From G963665215 sp963665215 (GTDB taxonomy: Bacteria > Chloroflexota > Dehalococcoidia > Lucifugimonadales > CAUZJF01): a stretch of 64,000 nucleotides of DNA. The translations under genes and the position numbers were made by a program. Positions within the stretch are counted from its first letter, which is position 1, and the number at the start of each line of letters is the position of its first letter. Of the stretch, positions 59,078-64,000 are shown in pieces. The stretch spans positions 62,001 to 126,000 of the forward strand of contig CAXXWW010000014.1 of assembly GCA_963665215.2 (NCBI GenBank), given 5' to 3'. The notes beneath the pieces are model-generated. The model saw only the letters and a list, made by a program, of their open reading frames with translations. It was not told where the DNA came from and did not search any database.

Positions 59078-61264
59078 TCAGTGCGCGGCGTGGCTGCTCA
59101 CCAGCAGGTCTGCCCGGGTTCCCCACTTGTCCAGAAATCGGCGGTAGTTCTTGCGGCTCAGCTCGTCCCGTTCGCCCTCGGCCATCTCGCTCCAGATGCG
59201 ATGCTCGTGGAGCCGCACCGGCAGGTCCGGGTCGGCCACGATTCGATAGCCCCTGTCCTTGAAGTGGAAGCTGTAGTCCAGGTCTAGGTTGCGGTAGAAG
59301 CGGAAGCTCTCCCGCATCATGCCCACGTCGCTAAGCCGGCTGCGCCTGAATGCGAAACAGTACGCCTGCATTGCGTCCACGTCGCCGGACTCCCCCTCGC
59401 CCTCGTGAAAGTGGTGCAGGTCGTCGGTGCGGAGGCCGAAGGGCCCGGCCACCCCGACGGACTCCTCTCCAAGCCGGTCGACCAGAGGGCCGAAAACATC
59501 TCCCAAGACCTCCACGCTGGTGTCCAGCATGACTACTGAATGGCCCCGGCACTGCTTGAGGACGACGTTCTTGGCCGCGCCCTCCCCGAGGACGTGGTCT
59601 GCGTGCACCGTGCGGATTCTTGGGTCCCGGGCCGCGGCCAGCTCCAGCCACTCTCCCGTGCCGTCGGTGGAGCCGTTGTCCAGGGCGACCACCTCCACCG
59701 AGCGGTCGCCGGCCCACCGCAGGGCGCTCTCGATGCACCGGCGTACGTCGTCCACGTAGTTGCATGCAACGACGCCGATGCTGAGGTCGACGGTGTCTGG
59801 CTCGTCCAGCAGGGAGGCCACCTCGGCTGTAGAGGAGATGGTGCGCCATACCTCCTCGCGTCTCTCCCACGCGGTTTTCGGCCGCACACGCGTGCCCTTG
59901 CGCGTGTCCTCCACCACATTACCGGCCCTGGCCAGGTCGTCGCGCAGGGCGTCGGCGTGATCATACCTGCCCCGGTCTCGAATCTCGGCCCGCCGCTGTA
60001 CCGTGCCCATGACCTCGCCATCGACGTGGTAGCTATCGGACACTTTGTCCAGGCCGAGCCCGAGTATCCGGTCGTAGCTGCGCAGCACGTCCAGCTTGAG
60101 CCGGCCCGGGAGAGCTGAGCGCACCAGGGCCCACGTCACGGCCAGGGCGCCCGGCATGCCCAGGTTGTCGTCGACGCGCTCGACGAAGCGTCGCTCCCAC
60201 TGGCGCCGGACTTCCTCGCGGCCCTCGGGCAGGTTGGGAAGTGCCTCCCACTCCCAGACCCGGTTTCTGAGCCGGAGCAGCGCCCGCTGCGCGGCCTTCA
60301 GGGAGGTGAACGTGAAATTCAGCCTTGTGTTGTAACGGGCGGTGAGACAGAGGTAGCGGAACGCCAACGGGTCTATGTCGCGCTGCTCTATATCGGCCAT
60401 GGTGAAGGAGTTGCCGGTCGATTTGGCCATCTTTACGCCGTCGGCTAGCAGGTGCTGGCCATGGACCCACAGGTTGACGACCGGGTGGCCGGTAAATCCC
60501 TCGCTCTGAGCGATCTCGCCCTCGTGGTGGGGGAAAATGTTGTCTACGCCGCCCGTGTGGATGTCGAACCGCTGCCCCAGGTACTTGATCGACATGGCGG
60601 AGCACTCTATGTGCCAGCCGGGGAACCCCTCCCCCCATGGGCTCGGCCACTTCAGGTCTCGTCCCGGCTCGGCAAGCTTCCAGAGGGTGAAGTCGCGTGG
60701 GTCTCGCTTCAGCGGGTCGGCCTCGATGCGGACGGCCTCCAGGAGCCCCTGGTCGCCGGTGTTTCCCGACAGGGCCCCATAGCCGGGGAACTTGGAGACC
60801 TCGAAATAGACGTTGCCCTGGACCTCATATGCATAGCCTTGCTCCAACAGGCGGCCCACGATCTGAAGCATCTCCTCGATGTGGCCGGTGGCCGTGGGGT
60901 AGTGCTCCGCGGGCGTGATGTTGAGTTTGCGCTCGTCCGCGTGGAAGCGCTCGGTGTAGGTCTGGGCGATCTCCATCGGCGTCATACCCGCGGCTGTGGC
61001 TGCGGCGATGACCTTGTCCTCTCCGCGCTCCAGCATCTCCTGGCGCATGTGGCCGACGTCGGTGATGTTCTTGACCTGCTTGACCGAGAGGCCGTGGACC
61101 TCTAGAGCGCGGCGAATCCAGTCGGCCATGAGGTACGAGCGGAGGTTGCCGATGTGGACGTCGCGGTATACCGTGGGGCCGCAGGTATACATCGTGACCA
61201 CCCCGGGTTTCAGGGGGTCTACCCGCGAGAGACCATTGAGCATGGTGTTGTATAGAGTCAGCAT
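59078..61264 (-). CDS. cysS: Cysteinyl-tRNA synthetase fused to a family-2 glycosyltransferase
   Basis: 728 residues in one uninterrupted frame; ordinary CysRS is about 460. Residues 1-465 are a complete CysRS: zinc ligands Cys28 (YTCGPTVY), Cys221 (HIECSAMS), His246 and Glu250 (FPHHEGEIAQS), HIGN at 37-40, KMAKS at 278-282, and a C-terminal helical domain ending EDTRKGTRVRPK. After a charged linker, residues 492-728 are a GT2-type GT-A domain: LSIGVVACNYVDD, the donor-site VVALDNGSTDGTGEW, a DxD equivalent in VMLDTSVEV and an acidic NLDLDYSF. No membrane segment is present. The synthetase half should charge tRNA-Cys; the glycosyltransferase acceptor is unknown. Confidence 0.93.
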   Translation of the reverse strand: MLTLYNTMLNGLSRVDPLKPGVVTMYTCGPTVYRDVHIGNLRSYLMADWIRRALEVHGLSVKQVKNITDVGHMRQEMLERGEDKVIAAATAAGMTPMEIAQTYTERFHADERKLNITPAEHYPTATGHIEEMLQIVGRLLEQGYAYEVQGNVYFEVSKFPGYGALSGNTGDQGLLEAVRIEADPLKRDPRDFTLWKLAEPGRDLKWPSPWGEGFPGWHIECSAMSIKYLGQRFDIHTGGVDNIFPHHEGEIAQSEGFTGHPVVNLWVHGQHLLADGVKMAKSTGNSFTMADIEQRDIDPLAFRYLCLTARYNTRLNFTFTSLKAAQRALLRLRNRVWEWEALPNLPEGREEVRRQWERRFVERVDDNLGMPGALAVTWALVRSALPGRLKLDVLRSYDRILGLGLDKVSDSYHVDGEVMGTVQRRAEIRDRGRYDHADALRDDLARAGNVVEDTRKGTRVRPKTAWERREEVWRTISSTAEVASLLDEPDTVDLSIGVVACNYVDDVRRCIESALRWAGDRSVEVVALDNGSTDGTGEWLELAAARDPRIRTVHADHVLGEGAAKNVVLKQCRGHSVVMLDTSVEVLGDVFGPLVDRLGEESVGVAGPFGLRTDDLHHFHEGEGESGDVDAMQAYCFAFRRSRLSDVGMMRESFRFYRNLDLDYSFHFKDRGYRIVADPDLPVRLHEHRIWSEMAEGERDELSRKNYRRFLDKWGTRADLLVSSHAAH

Positions 61265-61361
61265 CCGTGCTCACTCCGGGCCCTTCAGCGACGCGACGCA
61301 GGCAATTCTACTATCGCCCGACCCTCCGCCACAGGCGGATGAGGGACCCACAGTCCGGCTA

Positions 61362-62795
61362 TCAGGGCGATGATATGGTCAGTACCCTCAGGAGGTTGGT
61401 GCCGCCGGTTACCCCGATGGGAAGCCCTGCCACAAGTACGACCAGGCTTCCCTCCTCGACTCCGGCCACCTCCTTCGCCTTCTCCTCACCCAGAGCGAAG
61501 AAGTCATCGACGCTCCCAAGCTCCGGTATGGTTACAGGAGTGACTCCCCAGCAGAGGGTGAGGCGCCGCTGGACCGCCTCGCTGGGAGTCAGCGCCAGGA
61601 CAGGCGGCATCGGCCGGTATTTGGACACTCGTGCGGCCGTGCCGCCGGACTCGGTGAAAGCGACAATCAGACTCGCGTTGAGTTGCTGCGCAGTCTGGCA
61701 CGCGTCGTAGCTGATGGCGTCGTCCGTCTGGGGCTGCAGCTGGAGCCTCTTTTCGACGATGATGCGCTCGTAGGGGAGGGCGGCCTCGGCCGCAATCGCG
61801 ACCTCCGCCATCACCTTCACCGCCTCAACGGGGAATTGGCCCACCGACGTCTCCCCGGACAGCATGATGGCATCAGTGCCGTCGTAGATCGCATTGGCCA
61901 CGTCGGTAACCTCGGCCCTGGTGGGCACCGGTGACCTTGTCATAGACTCCAGCATCTGTGTTGCGGTTATCACCGGCTTGCCGCTCAGGTTACACTGCGC
62001 GATGAGGTCTTTCTGGATGATGGGAACCTGCGCGAGACGCACCTCGACCCCCATGTCCCCCCGTGCGACCATGATCCCGTCGCTGGCCTCAAGGATGCTC
62101 TCGAAGTGGTCCAGCGCCTCAGCCCGCTCGATCTTCGAGATTATGAGCGCGTCAGGCGCGCTCTCTTGCAGCATCTCCCGTACCAATTGCACATCGGCGT
62201 CCACCCTCACCATGGACAGGGCCACGAAGTCGGCATCTTGCTGGGCGGCAAACTCCAGGGCCCGCTTCGCCTGCTCGTCGGGGAAATGCTGAGACGAGGT
62301 AATGCCCGGTGTAGCGACACCGCGCCTCTCCGTGAGCCTCCCGCCCCGAATGACCTCGCACTCAACGTCCTGGCCGTGTACGGCCGTGACGCGTAGCTCC
62401 ATCAGGCCGTCGTCCAGAAGCACGGTGCCGTCGACGGTGGCGTCGCGGTGAATGCCCGGTGGTGTTACGGCCACGACCCGCTGGGTCCCCGTCAGGTCCC
62501 GGCTGGTCAGGGTCAGCTTGTCGCCGCGCTTCAGGTTCAATACGCTTGTGCCCATGGGCCCGGTCCGGTATTTGCTCCCCGGAACATCCACCATGATTCC
62601 CACCGGGATACCTAGCCGTTGGGACACCAGCCTGACGCGCTCCACCGAGACCGCGTGCTCCTCCAGGGTTCCGTGGGACAGGTTCAGCCTGGCGATGCTC
62701 ATGCCGCTTTCCACCAGCTCCCCCACGACCTCGTCAGACGCGGTTGCGGGACCCAGCGTGCAAACTATCTTGGTCTTGGGCCTCGTCGTTGGCAT
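61362..62795 (-). CDS. pyk: Pyruvate kinase
   Basis: 477 residues from ATG 62795; the frame extends 21 codons upstream without a ribosome site. Motifs: TKIVCTLGPATASDE and SIARLNLSHGTLEEH at the N-terminus, KIERAEALDHFESILEASDG near 220 with the catalytic Lys, the metal-binding MVARGDMGVEV, VITATQMLESM and GTDAIMLSGETSVGQFPVEA. It converts PEP and ADP to pyruvate and ATP. It lies upstream of the cysS fusion on the same strand with a 97-bp gap. Confidence 0.96.
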   Translation of the reverse strand: MPTTRPKTKIVCTLGPATASDEVVGELVESGMSIARLNLSHGTLEEHAVSVERVRLVSQRLGIPVGIMVDVPGSKYRTGPMGTSVLNLKRGDKLTLTSRDLTGTQRVVAVTPPGIHRDATVDGTVLLDDGLMELRVTAVHGQDVECEVIRGGRLTERRGVATPGITSSQHFPDEQAKRALEFAAQQDADFVALSMVRVDADVQLVREMLQESAPDALIISKIERAEALDHFESILEASDGIMVARGDMGVEVRLAQVPIIQKDLIAQCNLSGKPVITATQMLESMTRSPVPTRAEVTDVANAIYDGTDAIMLSGETSVGQFPVEAVKVMAEVAIAAEAALPYERIIVEKRLQLQPQTDDAISYDACQTAQQLNASLIVAFTESGGTAARVSKYRPMPPVLALTPSEAVQRRLTLCWGVTPVTIPELGSVDDFFALGEEKAKEVAGVEEGSLVVLVAGLPIGVTGGTNLLRVLTISSP

Positions 62796-63066
62796 TAGAG
62801 GCGCCTCATGGCCTTTGCGAACGGTTAACGTCCCCACACATATCCAATTATGCCGCATCGACAGGCCAATTTCATCCCCATGGCGGCAATTTTTGAACGC
62901 GATGGGTACGGTGCCACCAGATGAGATGCAAAAACCGGCGGGACGGCGCTACGGGATGGCCCGACCCCGTCCGCAGCTTATGTGCCGTCGGGGCTGTTCG
63001 GTTACAATGGGGAAGCCGTCCCGGACCTGGGGCGCTCTCCGCATGCCGGCGATGGAGGTGTGCTCG

Positions 63067-63768
63067 ATGTCGTTCGTCAAACAGCTCTATGACCTTCAGC
63101 AGCTTGATTTGAAGCTCTCCGATGCCGAGAAGTCGCTGGCAGAGGTGCGTCTCAGGCTGGAGGACGAGTCGGAGCTCACCTTGGCCAGAGAGCGCGTGGA
63201 CCAGGCCGGTGCCCGACTGAAGGAGTTGACGGCCGGCCGCCGGGCCGCCGAGCAGACGATTGCGCAGCTCGGTGAGAGGCTTCAGAGGGTGGAGTCCCGG
63301 CTCTACAGTGGCGCGGTCACCAACCCGAAGGAGCTCGCCGCCGCTGAGGAAGAGCGTGCCTTCGTACTGCGGCTGCGGCAAGAAGAGGAGGACAAACTGC
63401 TGGAGCTGATGGTCGAGGCCGACGATGTGCAGTCGGAGGAGCGTCAGGCCCAGGAGACGCTGGCACGGCTCGAGGCCGAGAGGCCGGCCGAGGAAGCAGA
63501 GCTGCTTCGGAGGCAGGAGAGTATGACAGGCAAGCTTGCTACTCTGGGCCAGGAGAGAGACCAGATCACCCCGCAGCTCACCCGAGAGGTGCTGTCCCTC
63601 TATGACTCGCTGCGGAAGAGTAAAGGCGGCCGGGCCATCGTCAGTGTGGAGCGGGGCATGTGCCAGGGCTGCCGGATTTCCCTTACGACGTGGGAGCTGC
63701 AGCGGGCCCGGAGCGCCCACGGCATCACCCAGTGCGGAAGCTGCCGGCGTATTCTTTACCTGGTCTGA
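63067..63768 (+). CDS. Coiled-coil protein with C4 zinc ribbon (DUF164/CdsZ-like)
   Basis: 233 residues from ATG 63067, eight bases after GGAGG. Residues 1-175 form a long coiled coil (LYDLQQLDLKLSDAEKSLAE onward). A conserved turn SRLYSGAVTNPKELAAAEEE lies near 85, and the C-terminus is a zinc ribbon with CQGCRISLT and CGSCRRILYLV. This layout is the CdsZ-like family found in most bacteria, whose exact role is unsettled. A much longer frame to 62452 is rejected because it overlaps pyk in antisense. Confidence 0.88.
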   Translation: MSFVKQLYDLQQLDLKLSDAEKSLAEVRLRLEDESELTLARERVDQAGARLKELTAGRRAAEQTIAQLGERLQRVESRLYSGAVTNPKELAAAEEERAFVLRLRQEEEDKLLELMVEADDVQSEERQAQETLARLEAERPAEEAELLRRQESMTGKLATLGQERDQITPQLTREVLSLYDSLRKSKGGRAIVSVERGMCQGCRISLTTWELQRARSAHGITQCGSCRRILYLV

Positions 63769-63776
63769 GGAAGGCC

Positions 63777-64000
63777 TTGCGTGCCATAGGTTACTCTACA
63801 GTCGAGGACGGCGACGAGGGCACCCTCGCCGAGACTGAGCGCGCCTTTCATGAGTACTGCAGGCTGAACCTACACCAGCCTATCAAGGCCTTCATATCCG
63901 TTGAGCAAGATGAGGGTGGTAGGGGCGTAGGGTACCGCCGCATGATGGACTACATGGTCCAGTCCGAGGGTGAGTTCCTGGTCGTGGTGCCGGGCGCCAG
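63777..64000 (+). CDS. Partial gene, possibly recombinase/resolvase-like
   Basis: Starts at TTG 63777, eight bases after the zinc-ribbon stop codon, with GAGGAAGG upstream, and runs off the right edge. It reads RAIGYSTVEDGDEGTLAETE and later YRRMMDYMVQSEGEFLVVVP, resembling the first strand and helices of a serine-recombinase N-terminal domain. The catalytic serine is not in the expected place. Product uncertain. Confidence 0.45.
   Translation, partial: MRAIGYSTVEDGDEGTLAETERAFHEYCRLNLHQPIKAFISVEQDEGGRGVGYRRMMDYMVQSEGEFLVVVPGA

Noticed and set aside
62452..63066. Long N-terminal extension of the coiled-coil zinc-ribbon protein
   Set aside because: It runs antisense through pyruvate kinase; the family start and a ribosome site are at 63067.
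1..64000. tRNA genes, rRNA genes and CRISPR arrays
   Set aside because: I looked for T-loop patterns, regularly spaced direct repeats and rRNA-like stretches on both strands and saw none. A covariance-model scan would be more sensitive.

Overview
The window is high-GC bacterial DNA and most likely comes from the Chloroflexota, probably a Dehalococcoidia or SAR202-like lineage. This is inferred from the gene mix and not from a marker phylogeny: a split two-gene methylmalonyl-CoA mutase, CofE for cofactor F420, a T-box-controlled trpS beside a trp cluster, a methionyl-tRNA synthetase with a KFSTS-type loop, many paralogous sugar-acid style enzymes (TIM-barrel isomerases, Gfo/Idh, AKR, SDR, PhyH), and small zinc-ribbon proteins. 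I found no rRNA gene, tRNA gene or CRISPR array.

Layout. 1-3578: a zinc-ribbon/DUF4328 membrane-protein gene (minus strand) broken by two near-identical IS256-family insertions with perfect 8-bp target duplications. 3635-6889: a TPR fragment, a gamma-carbonic-anhydrase-like hexapeptide protein and the methylmalonyl-CoA mutase pair. 7052-21525: an accessory metabolic region with two sugar-phosphate-isomerase-like TIM barrels, a degenerate metallo-beta-lactamase-fold protein, a Gfo/Idh dehydrogenase, a beta-propeller lyase-like protein, AKR, SDR, a sialidase-like protein, an O-methyltransferase and a PhyH-type dioxygenase, interrupted by an IS1380 element with TTAA duplications. 21795-25696: a SufR-like Fe-S regulator with a divergent promoter region, two small zinc-binding proteins, cofE, a CitE-like lyase and folB. 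25841-27126: an IS481 element inserted in a dispersed palindromic repeat. 27682-31080: a MoxR-type ATPase, a DUF2723 glycosyltransferase and a 57-aa protein.

31201-39869 is the tryptophan block: promoter, Trp-specific T-box, trpS, trpE, trpG, a REP-associated tyrosine transposase with REP-like palindromes and a truncated PPOX gene, trpD, an aldo/keto reductase, trpC and trpF. trpA and trpB are not in the window. A second copy of the Gfo/Idh gene follows on the opposite strand. 41213-50807 is mostly single-copy core metabolism: VOC, YIP1-like, HIT, YqeK-like HD, NYN-LOTUS, zinc alcohol dehydrogenase, rsmI, metG, prenyl diphosphate synthase and a Na/Ca exchanger.

51339-55333 is a three-level nest of insertion sequences: an IS256 copy inside an IS3-family element inside an IS1380 transposase gene. 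55659-59015 holds a GAF-LuxR regulator, a decayed CHASE-PAS-histidine-kinase-receiver gene with two amber codons, and a frameshifted HTH gene. 59078-61264 is the most unusual gene seen: one uninterrupted 728-codon frame encoding a complete cysteinyl-tRNA synthetase followed by a family-2 glycosyltransferase domain. Pyruvate kinase, a coiled-coil zinc-ribbon protein and a partial recombinase-like gene close the window.

A family of composite palindromic repeats of about 100-150 bp is scattered through the gene gaps. It separates the two mutase genes, lies upstream of trpE and trpG, and hosts the IS481 insertion.
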